Position numbers and translations under genes: made by a program. From positions 1 through 64,000 of the forward strand of contig CADECY010000030.1 of the NCBI GenBank assembly GCA_902825945.1: a DNA stretch of 64,000 nucleotides, read 5' to 3'. Below are positions 35,601 through 43,855 of the stretch, piece by piece. This stretch comes from an uncultured Acidobacteriota bacterium. GTDB taxonomy: Bacteria > Acidobacteriota > Terriglobia > Bryobacterales > Bryobacteraceae. The first letter of the stretch is position 1. Every line of letters starts with the position of its first letter. The notes beneath the pieces were generated by a model. It ran no database searches and was not told the origin of the DNA. It saw only the letters and a program-made list of their open reading frames with translations.

Positions 35601-36045
35601 AGCGCTCGCGCTGAATTGCAGGCATCGCCGCCAGATCCAGAACCACTGGGCCGGCCTCGGCGCGTCCGGCTTCGCTCAGTCCCTCGAGGACGCCGATCGC
35701 GGCGGTCTCGCTGATTTCACCGGTGTGGATCGAGTAGCGAAAACTGACGGCGCCGGCCGTGATTTCGTCTCCGTTCTCCAGGCGCACCGCTTCGGCGGCT
35801 GGGCGGCCGTTCACCAATGTCCGGTTGCGGCTGCCAAGGTCGCGCACCGTCACCAAGTCGCCCTCGCGCACGAAGGCACAATGGCGCCGGGAAATGGTGG
35901 CGTCGTTCAAACACAGAACATTGTCCGCGTCGCGGCCGAGCGTGATTTCCCCCGGCGGAAGGTAGAGGACCAATCCGCGCAACGGACCCGCAGACGCCTC
36001 AATCACTGGCTGCAATGGAGGGCCCTCGCTGAATGAGAATAGCAA
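35591..36045 (-). pseudogene. FHA-domain N-terminal part of the sigma54 activator, frameshifted
   Basis: Starts LFSFSEGPPLQPVIEAS; the FHA fold is clear (LGRDADNVLCLNDATISRRHCAF, VRDLGSRNRTLVNGR), reading a phosphothreonine-binding domain. In this frame the protein stays homologous until about AIQRERFAR and then becomes nonsense, although the frame stays open to 34999. The adjacent frame continues with ARSAGELERLASDALRSVLPD. Dropping one base at the CCC run (plus-strand GGG, 35591-35593) joins FHA to the activator, so this is one gene of about 600 codons with a +1 base, either a sequencing error, a mutation, or less likely programmed frameshifting. Confidence 0.6.
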
Positions 36046-36085
36046 CAGGCTTCGACGAGGGTCAAGGGACCGGTATTGCTCGGTT

Positions 36086-37207
36086 TCAGCGCTGGAGCCG
36101 TGCGTCCAACTCCTTCAACCGGAATCGAACGCTCGCAACATAGGGCTGCTCGCCCTGCGTCCAGTGCCCATACGTCGTGGTCACGAACGTCCCGTTACGC
36201 AGCACCTCGACTCCGGCATAGCAACAATCCGCGCCCTTGTAGTTCCGCATGATCCGGACGCGATACTGTCCCTCGCGTCCCTGAGCGATGTCGTCGTAGC
36301 GGCCGACCCAGCCCACCCAGTCACCGCGGGTCTTGCTCTCGAGCGTCGTATCGCGGAAGGTGATGAACAGCCTGCCATCGGGAGCGTAGCGTGCCACGTG
36401 CCGGTCGCCGGTGAGCGCTCCCGGCAATTCGCGAGGGTCCGACCACGTCGCACCCTCGTCATTGCTGAAAATCACGAAGGAGTTCTGTTTGCGGCTGTTC
36501 TCGCGCAGCAGTACGGCGATCTGGCGGCCATCGGGTGAACGAACCGCGCCGGGCTCGCAAAGGTGCGCGGAGGCGTGCTTTGCGATGATCGTGGGTTCGC
36601 TCCACGTCAGTCCGCCATCCGAGGAGATCGACTTGTAGACCTCGAACGGGCCCTTCTGATTCGACCCGCGCAGGAATCGCCCGTCGTCATGGAAGAGCGC
36701 CATGTAGCGGCCATCCTTCAGCCGCACGAGATCCGACATCGCGACGATCCCGCCGAAATCGCCGATTTTGGCGAGCGGACTCCAACTCGCGCCGTCGTCC
36801 TCCGACACCGACATCCGGATCGGATAGAGCCCCGAGAAGAGGATCAGCCGCTTCACGCCCTTCGGATCGATCACGCGATGAATGGTGGGAGTCTCGAGCG
36901 ATGTCGCCCAGCTTTCGGGCACCGGCAGCCGATCGGACCATGTGCGGCCCGCATCTCTGCTGCGGCGCATTTGAATCGCCCCCTTGCCGTGGCCCTTCGG
37001 GTACACGACGATCATCGTGCGTCCATCCTCGAGCAGCACAGTGGTGGGATGGCCGATGTACTGGCCCGGCTCGCGATCGATGATCGTCTGGCGCTTCGTC
37101 TCGGTCGAGATGTCGGCGATCGGGATCGTGTAACCGCGTGGCTGCTGGGCGAAAGCGGAAATCGCGATCACGCTGAGCGAGATCGCACGGATGGCGAAGC
37201 GAGTCAT
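36086..37207 (-). CDS. Exported sialidase-fold (BNR/Asp-box) protein
   Basis: 373 aa from the ATG at 37207, with signal peptide TRFAIRAISLSVIAISAFAQ; the longer ORF start lies in non-coding sequence. Four Asp-box motifs are visible: SRDAGRTWS, SEDDGASWS, SSDGGLTWS, SNDEGATWS. GQYIGHPTTVLLEDGRTMIVVYPKGHGKG is a familiar sialidase-like opening, and FRDTTLESKTRGDWVGWVGRYDD is a conserved end. It is a six-bladed exo-alpha-sialidase-type propeller, predicted to act on glycans outside the cytoplasm. True sialidase activity cannot be claimed. Confidence 0.8.
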   Translation of the reverse strand: MTRFAIRAISLSVIAISAFAQQPRGYTIPIADISTETKRQTIIDREPGQYIGHPTTVLLEDGRTMIVVYPKGHGKGAIQMRRSRDAGRTWSDRLPVPESWATSLETPTIHRVIDPKGVKRLILFSGLYPIRMSVSEDDGASWSPLAKIGDFGGIVAMSDLVRLKDGRYMALFHDDGRFLRGSNQKGPFEVYKSISSDGGLTWSEPTIIAKHASAHLCEPGAVRSPDGRQIAVLLRENSRKQNSFVIFSNDEGATWSDPRELPGALTGDRHVARYAPDGRLFITFRDTTLESKTRGDWVGWVGRYDDIAQGREGQYRVRIMRNYKGADCCYAGVEVLRNGTFVTTTYGHWTQGEQPYVASVRFRLKELDARLQR

Positions 37208-37592
37208 CTTCACCAATATGGCATGCCTCACCGCCATGCGGGAGCGAACGTCAGTGATACTCCGGCCAGCAAACGCACGGGCATCTCCTCCCGCGCTCGT
37301 GGCCGCGCGGGAGTTCGCCCAACGCGCCTCTTCACCTGTCACCTGGAGAAAGCTCGAGCACGGCCCAGAGTCGCTACGCTTCCCAAGCGCCGGTCTTGCG
37401 GGAACCGGGATTGTCGATGCGCAACGGCACCTGCAAAGGGGCATTGGGGGTTGGGGCTCGGCTCTGCACAGCCTCGAGTGGACAAGCGTGTCCGGGCTTG
37501 GTCCCCGCTCGTCTGGGTTGACAAGACTTCGAGCCGGATACGCCCGGAGCGTGTATACTTGTTCAATCCAACTAGGAGGACATTCACTCGTC
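37208..37592. other. Divergent intergenic region of the sialidase-like and protease genes
   Basis: About 385 bp with no gene I can support. Promoters for both neighbours should lie here. TATACT at 37554-37559 is a good -10 for the plus-strand gene, and AGGAGG at 37574-37579 is its ribosome binding site. A TTGACA at 37518 is 30 bp from that -10, too far to be its -35. Open frames on both strands look like shadows. Confidence 0.4.
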
Positions 37593-38714
37593 ATGAAAAC
37601 ATCGCACGCCGCTTTGCTTGCTGCCGCGAGCCTCGCCTCAGTGCCCCTCGCCTTTTCAGCCGAAAAGAGATTGGCCACCAGCCCAGCGCCCGAGGTGTCC
37701 GCACAAGGAGCGCGAGATCTCCAGCCTCGGCCGATTCCGATGGGGGTCTCGATCGGCAACACACCGAGTTTGCCCTTCATTTACGCGGGTACGGCGGGCT
37801 TGTTGGTTCGCTCGCTGGCCCAACCCAACACCAAGTTCATTCTGAGCAACAATCACGTCCTCGGAACCAAGGGACCTGGCCTGTGTCCCAACCAGGCGAC
37901 GCCCGGTGGCACAATCACCTTGCAACCGGGTACGCTCGATATCGGGAGCGATCCCGGCCCCAGCGCCACCTACGTGGCAGGCTTGGTGGCAGGCTTTCAG
38001 CCGCTAGCCGCCGGGAGCCCGAACCTGATTGACGCCGCGCTCTCGGTTACCACGCCCGCGCTGGCGCGGACGACCCAGTTCGGAATCGGCGAGCCGAATC
38101 CCGCGGTGGGCATCGCGCTTCCGGGCATGGCGGTAACCAAGTCGGGCCGTACCACTGGGGTGACGAACGGAACCGTGGATGCAATCAATGTGACGATCAA
38201 TGTGAACTACGGCACGGGCTGCGCGACGTACAATTTCATCGGCCAAACGATCATCACGCCCGGTACCTTTTCGGATGGTGGCGACTCCGGCTCCGCGATT
38301 CTCGAGACGGCAACGAAGACGCCGGTCGGTTTGCTGTTTGCCGGCAGCACCACCTTCACGGCGGCCAACCAGATCTTGTGGGCGTATCTCACCTTTGGCG
38401 TGGTGCCCGAGGTGCCTGCCGGGGGGGCTTCGGCCTTCAACTCGATAGCGGACGTGCAGCAGGCCCGCGCGGCGGCCGAGTCGAAGATCGACGCGCGGCT
38501 CAGGGCCACAATGGCGGCTCAACACGCTCACCAGCCGCGCCTGCTGAGCTTGCCGGGCGTGACGGCAGTTGGGGTCGGCAAGTCCGGTGGCGATTACGTG
38601 ATCAAGGTGTACGGCACAGGGGCCCAAGCGGCTTCGATCCGGGGGGCGATGCCAGCCCAGGTGGACGGTGTGCGCGTCGTGTTCGCTGAATCCGAGCAGT
38701 TCTTCGCACGGTAA
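37593..38714 (+). CDS. Secreted trypsin-like serine protease
   Basis: 373 aa from the ATG at 37593, preceded by AGGAGG 13 nt upstream, with signal peptide KTSHAALLAAASLASVPLAFSA. Chymotrypsin-fold triad: His in FILSNNHVLG, Asp in LIDAALSV, Ser in GDSGSAIL. The middle SGRTTGVTNGTVDAINVTINVNYG matches the beta-barrel of S1-like proteases. The C-terminal 60 residues (LPGVTAVGVGKSGGDYVIKVY...) are a small alpha/beta module often attached to this group. Predicted secreted peptidase; substrate unknown. Confidence 0.8.
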   Translation: MKTSHAALLAAASLASVPLAFSAEKRLATSPAPEVSAQGARDLQPRPIPMGVSIGNTPSLPFIYAGTAGLLVRSLAQPNTKFILSNNHVLGTKGPGLCPNQATPGGTITLQPGTLDIGSDPGPSATYVAGLVAGFQPLAAGSPNLIDAALSVTTPALARTTQFGIGEPNPAVGIALPGMAVTKSGRTTGVTNGTVDAINVTINVNYGTGCATYNFIGQTIITPGTFSDGGDSGSAILETATKTPVGLLFAGSTTFTAANQILWAYLTFGVVPEVPAGGASAFNSIADVQQARAAAESKIDARLRATMAAQHAHQPRLLSLPGVTAVGVGKSGGDYVIKVYGTGAQAASIRGAMPAQVDGVRVVFAESEQFFAR

Positions 38715-38879
38715 ACCGTTCAGCGGGCCCGGCGGCGTCCGTGGCTTTTTGAACCCACGGTTCAATTGCCGTTGCGATGGCTCGCAGCGCGCCTGTTGCC
38801 CTCGTCACGACTCTAAGTGCTTCCGCGCTGCTCGGGGCTCATGATGACGGTGCCCGGCGAGGTTGGCTAGATGTACGGA

Positions 38880-39743
38880 TCAACCGGCGAAAAGCGATTT
38901 CCATGTGGTCACCACCATTGCGTGCGTAACCATCGCCGCGCGCACGCCGCGGGCGGAAAGATACGCCTGCCCGTAGAACATGCCAGCCACCGACGCGAGC
39001 GCGACCATCTTCCAGTTCGGAAAGCGTTGATCGTACCAGAAGTGCACGGAGCCGAATAGCAGGCTGCTCACGATCAGTGCGGGCACGGTGCCCCACGCCG
39101 CTTTCAACCGCTCGAGCATGACACCACGAAAGAGTACCTCTTCGGCCAGCGCAACTACCCAGAGGATTCCGAGGAAGGTAAGCGGAGCCTTCCACCACAC
39201 TCCCGGTGCCATCCGGAACTTCGCGGCCTCGAGCGCATACATGAGAATCACCAGCAATGGCATGCAGAACAAGTACCAGCGCGCTCCCGTCCGCCATTCA
39301 GCCGGCTTCGGAACGAACCCGAAGCCCACGCTCTTGCCCGCCCGGTGCAGCAGAATTGATGTGAGTCCGAGGCGGAACCACAGCAGTTGCCCGAGCGTCT
39401 CCACCGGAAGGCCTTCGATCGGAGTGCGGAAGATTTGCTTCGGCAAGCCGGCGATGTAAACCGCGGCGGCGAATCCGAGATAGAGCAGGTCCGCTGCTGG
39501 CCACTTGTGTGTCAGGGGAAGCCAGAGGCAGATCACCGCGCTGAGCGCAGCAAGCATCAGCAGCGAATCGAGCCGGAACACACCCGAGGGAACGCTATAG
39601 ACCAGGAATGGCACGAATGCGCTCGCCAGCAGGCGTCCACTCGACCAGAGTCCGCGCCGCCCCATCGAAAAGTAGAACGTCAATTCGAGAATCAGCGCGG
39701 CGCCAACCGCCCAGAGTACTTGTGGAGGTACACTCGAACTCAT
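38880..39743 (-). CDS. CPBP family intramembrane glutamic endopeptidase (CAAX-like)
   Basis: 287 aa from the ATG at 39743 (SSSVPPQVLWAVGAALILEL); an upstream start at 39797 would overlap the divergent gene by 56 bp. About eight transmembrane helices. The Abi/CAAX motif set is present: EEVLFRG with two consecutive Glu residues and Arg, LLFGSVHFWYD (His) and VTHAMVVT (His). Predicted membrane-embedded glutamic peptidase. Its start codon overlaps the divergent start at 39742 within CATGATG. Confidence 0.85.
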   Translation of the reverse strand: MSSSVPPQVLWAVGAALILELTFYFSMGRRGLWSSGRLLASAFVPFLVYSVPSGVFRLDSLLMLAALSAVICLWLPLTHKWPAADLLYLGFAAAVYIAGLPKQIFRTPIEGLPVETLGQLLWFRLGLTSILLHRAGKSVGFGFVPKPAEWRTGARWYLFCMPLLVILMYALEAAKFRMAPGVWWKAPLTFLGILWVVALAEEVLFRGVMLERLKAAWGTVPALIVSSLLFGSVHFWYDQRFPNWKMVALASVAGMFYGQAYLSARGVRAAMVTHAMVVTTWKSLFAG

Positions 39744-40488
39744 GATGGCGTTCAGGGCTTTTTGCATGGCCGTTCTCATCGTAGCATCGCCGCTCACGAT
39801 GGCCGCGCTGGCTCAACCGGCGAATCTCGCGAAGCTGGTGGCCGGGAGGGAGAAGGCGGCGCGCGACGCTCGCGCACAATACACGTACCGTCAGGAAGTG
39901 CTGGTCGAAGAGATGGACAACAAGGGCGGCCGCGCCGGATTCTACAAGGAAACGCGCGATATCGTGTTTCTTGCAAACGGCGAGCGGTCTGAGAAGATGC
40001 TCGGCAAACCCTATCACCAGTTCGTCCGGCTGCGGCTAACCGATGAGGACTTTCGCGATATGCGCGAGGTCCAGCCGTTCCTGTTTACTACCGATGAGCT
40101 CTGGCTCTACGAGACCAAGTTCCGCGGGGATGAAGTCGCGGACGGGATCGATTGCTGGGTGCTGCAGGTCCGGCCGAGGCAGACACATCAGGGGCAGCGT
40201 CTGTTCGACGGCATGTTTTGGGTCGACAAGCGGGACCATTCGGTGGTGAAGAGCGAAGGGGTCGCCGTACCGCAGATCTTCAATCGCAAGGAGGAGAACC
40301 TCTTCCCACGATTTACCACGTTTCGCGAGAAGGTGGATGGCCACTGGTTCCCGATTCACACACACTCCGACGACGTGCTGCCGTTCTCCACCGGTCCGCT
40401 GCGGACCCGGACCAGCATCAAGTACCTGAACTATCGCAAGTTCGGAGCCGAGTCGACGGTGACTTTCGCCGGACCGGAAGCAAAGTAG
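39742..40488 (+). CDS. Exported LolA/LppX-like lipoprotein-sorting fold protein
   Basis: 248 aa from 39742; an ATG at 39745 is equally possible. Signal peptide AFRAFCMAVLIVASPLTMAALA. ARAQYTYRQEVLVEEMDN, VDKRDHSVVKSEGVAVPQI and HWFPIHTHSDDVLPF are the features of the outer-membrane lipoprotein-sorting/DUF2092-like fold, a half-barrel that carries lipids or lipoproteins across the periplasm. No metal or catalytic motif. Neighbours give no pathway hint. Confidence 0.65.
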   Translation: MMAFRAFCMAVLIVASPLTMAALAQPANLAKLVAGREKAARDARAQYTYRQEVLVEEMDNKGGRAGFYKETRDIVFLANGERSEKMLGKPYHQFVRLRLTDEDFRDMREVQPFLFTTDELWLYETKFRGDEVADGIDCWVLQVRPRQTHQGQRLFDGMFWVDKRDHSVVKSEGVAVPQIFNRKEENLFPRFTTFREKVDGHWFPIHTHSDDVLPFSTGPLRTRTSIKYLNYRKFGAESTVTFAGPEAK

Positions 40489-40619
40489 TCCAAACCGCCA
40501 TGTCCGAAACGCCGCCGTTCTGATTGCTCCGGCGCGTGGAGGGCGAGCGTTCATATGCCGCGAGTCGATGAGTCAGCCCAGGCTGTCCGTGCCGCGTCAT
40601 TCTCTCCCCAGGCGAATCG

Positions 40620-40915
40620 CGTTCCCTCCTCGTGGCGGGTGATTCCGGGAGCTGCCGTGTTCGACATCGAGTTCAGGCCGGAATGGGCTTCCGGAAAGTG
40701 GCACCGCCCCCTGCCTCCAGGAGACGCGCTTCTCAACGGTGCTTCGCTGCGGATCGAAGACTTGGCGCGCCAGATCCGGCCCGAGTCCCACGCAACCGAT
40801 ACCGCCGCCCTGCTTGCGCTCGAGGCCGGTTTCTGCGACCAGAGCCACCTTGCGCGCGTGATCAAGCGATTCACGGACCGACTCCGGCAGAGTTCCGCCG
40901 GAACTCGAGTTCCGT
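40620..40915 (+). pseudogene. AraC-family regulator remnant
   Basis: One frame contains ALLALEAGFCDQSHLARVIKRFT, the second helix-turn-helix of an AraC/XylS DNA-binding domain; the normal ending GPTPAEFRRNS appears one base out of frame, so a single-base deletion near 40870-40875 breaks the domain. Upstream, VFDIEFRPEWA and RIEDLARQI look like compressed pieces of the sensor half. The ORF of 171 codons in this frame ends without family sequence. It is a decayed regulator, not a working gene. Confidence 0.55.
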
Positions 40916-40972
40916 GCATGGATTGCGAGACTGTCCAAGACGTGACCCCGGGAGTCGCCGTATCCTCGTCAC

Positions 40973-41416
40973 ATGAACAATCTTGCCGCAAAAGTCGACT
41001 TCGCAATATTCATTCGCACCACACCCGAGCGTTGCTACGACGCGCTGGCGACCGCCAACGGACTCGATAGCTGGTTCACCCACGGAACCCTCCTCGACCC
41101 GGCGCCGGGAGGTGAAATCCTGTTCCGGTGGAAGGATTGGGGGTACGAAGCATACACCGGTGAAATTCCGGGAGCCGTGATTGCGTACGAACGGCCTGGC
41201 AAGTTCGCTTTTCGCTGGCGTGCGGACTCTGGCGGATACGATTCCGTGGCCGAGGTCACCTTCGAACCTGTCCCGGCCGGCACACTCGTGAGGATGGTCG
41301 AGCAGGGCTATGAGGATTCTCCCGCCGGTCTGCAGGATCTGGTCAATCGGGCCAGCGGTTGGGCTCAGGCGCTCACGTTGATGAGGTTCTACCTCGAGCA
41401 CGGTGTGCGCTACTGA
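40973..41416 (+). CDS. SRPBCC (AHSA1-type) domain protein
   Basis: 147 aa. Begins VDFAIFIRTTPERCYDALATANGLDSWFTHG, followed by GGEILFRWKDWG and LVRMVEQGYEDSPAGLQDLVNRASGWAQALTLMRFYLEHG, the classic AHSA1/CalC-like START-fold pattern that binds hydrophobic ligands. Such genes often follow ArsR or AraC regulators, and the decayed AraC remnant is next to it, so it may have lost its regulator. It converges with the CBM2 gene, 5 bp between stop codons. Confidence 0.85.
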   Translation: MNNLAAKVDFAIFIRTTPERCYDALATANGLDSWFTHGTLLDPAPGGEILFRWKDWGYEAYTGEIPGAVIAYERPGKFAFRWRADSGGYDSVAEVTFEPVPAGTLVRMVEQGYEDSPAGLQDLVNRASGWAQALTLMRFYLEHGVRY

Positions 41417-41421
41417 CAGCG

Positions 41422-43656
41422 TCAGCGCCGCATGATGTAGCGTTGCGTTTTGCTGATCCACCAGTAGCCATCGGACGGTGGATCGCCCACTGAATTCGTG
41501 CTCGCGCCCACGCCTGCTCCGAAAAGAATCGCGGCCACGCCGGCACGGGCCGCGTCATCCATGTGCGAGGGCCAAGTGATCTCGCCCTCGCCCGGCCTTT
41601 CGGAGAAGTGTTCGAATCGCGCTCCGCTTGCCATGAAGGTGTCACCGAAGAAGAACGGGGCGGCGGAGTCTTCATAGCTCTGAACGGAGTTCTTCAGGTC
41701 GTCGAACTTGCCGGAGGCCGAGTAGGGATTCGCTTCGTGCGTCGAGTTAATACGGCCCACCGGAAGCTGCCAGAGAACCGCTGGAAGTCCGAGTGTTTCC
41801 GACGCCGACCGCGTAAAGGCGAGATAGTTCCACCACTGATCACGATTCCAGAACCAAGTGGAGGCCGCCGGGTCTTCCGCGGCTTTCGGCTCGAATCCGG
41901 TGGCGTCCAGCCCATACTTGTCGAGCGCGAAGAAGCGGGCGCCGTGCGACGCGATTCCGGCGTCGAGATAGAACTTGGCGATCGCCGCCGCCTCCACCGG
42001 AATCGCCGCCGGATCGGGGTGATACATCAGTCCGCGCACCGGAGCCGGCGTTGTGAAGCCTCCGGGCGGTGACGCCCAAAGGTTCATTTGCCAACCGAAG
42101 ACAACGTTCGGTGCGTGCTTGGAGACCGCGAAGTTGATGGCCTCGACGAGCCCCCTGACCGTGTCCGGGAATTTTGGATCGCTGTCCGCGAGGACTCCCG
42201 TGTCGTAAATCGCCCGGACCGCCGCCGGAATCTCCGCAGCCGGCCGTCCCGCGTTCTGCGCCAAGTAGCCCAGAAAGTCCGGTTCGAGGATCAACCCCAC
42301 CATCTCGTCCGGCGATTCACGTCGCGCGATCTCGAGAAACATCCGCAAATTCGTGAAATACGCGGACATGTAAGAAAGGCTCTGGACATGTTGGAGGTCG
42401 AGGTCGTAGCTTTCCGTGCCATCGGGAACGTTGTAGAAGACGAAGTACGGAATCATTCCCAGCATCTGGCTGTTCCGGATGAACTGGACCGCGCGTCCAC
42501 CCGGCTCGAAGCTCCAGGTGTCCCACCCATTGACCGGACCCCCGTTCAGGTAGATGTACCGGGCATCGACGCGCTTGTTCCTCGGACCCACGTCGATCGC
42601 GCGCCAGAAGTTCAGGTGCGCGGGCGAATCGTCGCTTACCGAGCCGATCGCGACGTGCGGCGGGAGTCCAGGTGCGGTTCCGTCCGTGTGGTTGACCCGG
42701 ACCCCGACTATCCGCGTGGCGCCCGTGACGGCCTCGTCCATCCGGATCGCGGCCCGGCCGGCCGCAAGCGTGCTGATGCGCAGCGTGTCTCCGTTCACCG
42801 CAACCGTCGCGACCGATGGGTTGCTCGAGATGGCGCGGAACGAACTGGGAGTGGCTGCACGGAGCCGATAGGTGTGATCTCCGCGGCCCAGCCGCAACAG
42901 CGTCGCGGGAGCGCCCGAGGGTTCGCCTTCAATCGCGATCGGCCCCGCCGGAACCGCGGATGCCGCGAACGGAGTCACCGTGATCGCGCACGGTTCGCCG
43001 TTGAAGCGACACTCACCGGCCGAGTCCGCCGAAAGCCGGCCTGAACCGGTGAAGCCCATGAGCACGGAACCGCCCGGTCCGATTGGCGCGGCGCCCGCCG
43101 GCGGCGTGATTACCCAAAGCGAGCCTTCCCGCCGGAAATCGGCATTCCAGAATCCGCCGAACGGGGCATCCATCTTGAAGGAGAGCCTCCAGGCGCTCAG
43201 ATCCTCGGCTCCTGAGTTGGTAAGCAGCAGCGTCGCAATGAAACCATCCACCGAGCGGGACGTCTCTCGAATCGAGACCGAAGCCTTTGGCCCGGGAAGC
43301 ACGGAGCCTTCCACCAAGCGGAAGCCTTTCGGACCCTCCGTGAGGTTCCCCGGCGACCCGCCGAAGCCGAACGTGACCTTGCCGCCGGGTTCGATTCGCT
43401 CATTCCAGCCCACCGGCCGGATCACGTATCGCGCGCCGGTTCGCGATGCGATGCGCGCATCCCAGATCGAAGTAAGGTCCCGGCTGAAGTCAAACTCAAC
43501 ACTCCACCCGATCCATGGCGTTGTTCCATCGTTCCGGATCGAGATCTCTCCATTGAAACCCGTGCCCCAATCGGAGGTGGTCTTGTATTCGAATACCGCG
43601 CCGAACGCGTTTGATCCCGTCAGCAAGCCCATCATGATCAAGATCTTACGGATCAT
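41422..43656 (-). CDS. Secreted two-CBM2 protein with unassigned C-terminal catalytic-like domain
   Basis: 744 aa from the ATG at 43656 (IRKILIMMGLLTGSNAFGA signal peptide). Residues about 20-125 and 125-240 are two family-2 carbohydrate-binding modules (YKTTSDWGTGFNGEISIRNDG...PWIGWSVEFDF; FIATLLLTNSGAEDLSAWRLSF). An Ig-like or Big_2 segment (SSNPSVATVAVNGDTLRI) follows near 290. From about 370 to the end is a large TIM-barrel-like region (IPYFVFYNVPDGTESYDLDL; EMVGLILEPDFLGYLAQ; NVVFGWQMNLWASPPGG; FALDKYGLDATGF) that I cannot assign to a glycoside hydrolase family. Predicted polysaccharide-targeting enzyme or binder, exported. Confidence 0.6.
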   Translation of the reverse strand: MIRKILIMMGLLTGSNAFGAVFEYKTTSDWGTGFNGEISIRNDGTTPWIGWSVEFDFSRDLTSIWDARIASRTGARYVIRPVGWNERIEPGGKVTFGFGGSPGNLTEGPKGFRLVEGSVLPGPKASVSIRETSRSVDGFIATLLLTNSGAEDLSAWRLSFKMDAPFGGFWNADFRREGSLWVITPPAGAAPIGPGGSVLMGFTGSGRLSADSAGECRFNGEPCAITVTPFAASAVPAGPIAIEGEPSGAPATLLRLGRGDHTYRLRAATPSSFRAISSNPSVATVAVNGDTLRISTLAAGRAAIRMDEAVTGATRIVGVRVNHTDGTAPGLPPHVAIGSVSDDSPAHLNFWRAIDVGPRNKRVDARYIYLNGGPVNGWDTWSFEPGGRAVQFIRNSQMLGMIPYFVFYNVPDGTESYDLDLQHVQSLSYMSAYFTNLRMFLEIARRESPDEMVGLILEPDFLGYLAQNAGRPAAEIPAAVRAIYDTGVLADSDPKFPDTVRGLVEAINFAVSKHAPNVVFGWQMNLWASPPGGFTTPAPVRGLMYHPDPAAIPVEAAAIAKFYLDAGIASHGARFFALDKYGLDATGFEPKAAEDPAASTWFWNRDQWWNYLAFTRSASETLGLPAVLWQLPVGRINSTHEANPYSASGKFDDLKNSVQSYEDSAAPFFFGDTFMASGARFEHFSERPGEGEITWPSHMDDAARAGVAAILFGAGVGASTNSVGDPPSDGYWWISKTQRYIMRR

Positions 43657-43708
43657 TCCAGTACATGAATCGGCAGGCCTCGACGCCGGGCATACCACCC
43701 TTTGGTAC

Positions 43709-43757
43709 TAGCCGTTGCCTGCACCTTCCTGCCTACAATCCCCGAACCAAACGGCTA
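43709..43757 (+). promoter_or_regulatory. Inverted repeat around a -10-like box before the exopolysaccharide-type operon
   Basis: TAGCCGTT (43709-43716) and AACGGCTA (43750-43757) are perfect 8-bp inverted arms, 33 bp apart, with TACAAT (43734-43739) between them. It is the only notable structure in the short gap between the CBM2 gene and the operon. A -35 is not clear. Possible regulator site. Confidence 0.3.
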
Positions 43758-43855
43758 AGGTTCTTGCCGTAGCCGGCCGATAAACGGTTGTCTACCCACT
43801 TCTTGGAACTCGCTTCGCTGCGCCCGGGACCCCGAGGAGCGTGACTTCGTCGCGT

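Noticed and set aside
37518-37559. TTGACA and TATACT as a promoter for the secreted protease
   Set aside because: The two boxes are 30 bp apart, far outside the normal 15-19 bp spacing; only the -10 was kept as a possible element.
37191-37592. Upstream extension of the secreted protease frame
   Set aside because: Lies before a good ribosome binding site and signal peptide; the sequence is non-coding in character.
37208-37780. Extended minus-strand frame upstream of the sialidase-like gene
   Set aside because: The extra residues precede a normal signal peptide and look non-coding; the start at 37207 gives the whole fold.
38740-38761. CCGTGG...CCACGG inverted repeat after the secreted protease
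   Set aside because: 6-bp stem with a 10-nt loop and no T-run; too weak to call a terminator.
42088-43044. 318-codon plus-strand ORF over the CBM2 gene
   Set aside because: Shadow of the CBM2 gene; highly Arg/Pro-rich, no domain, no ribosome binding site.
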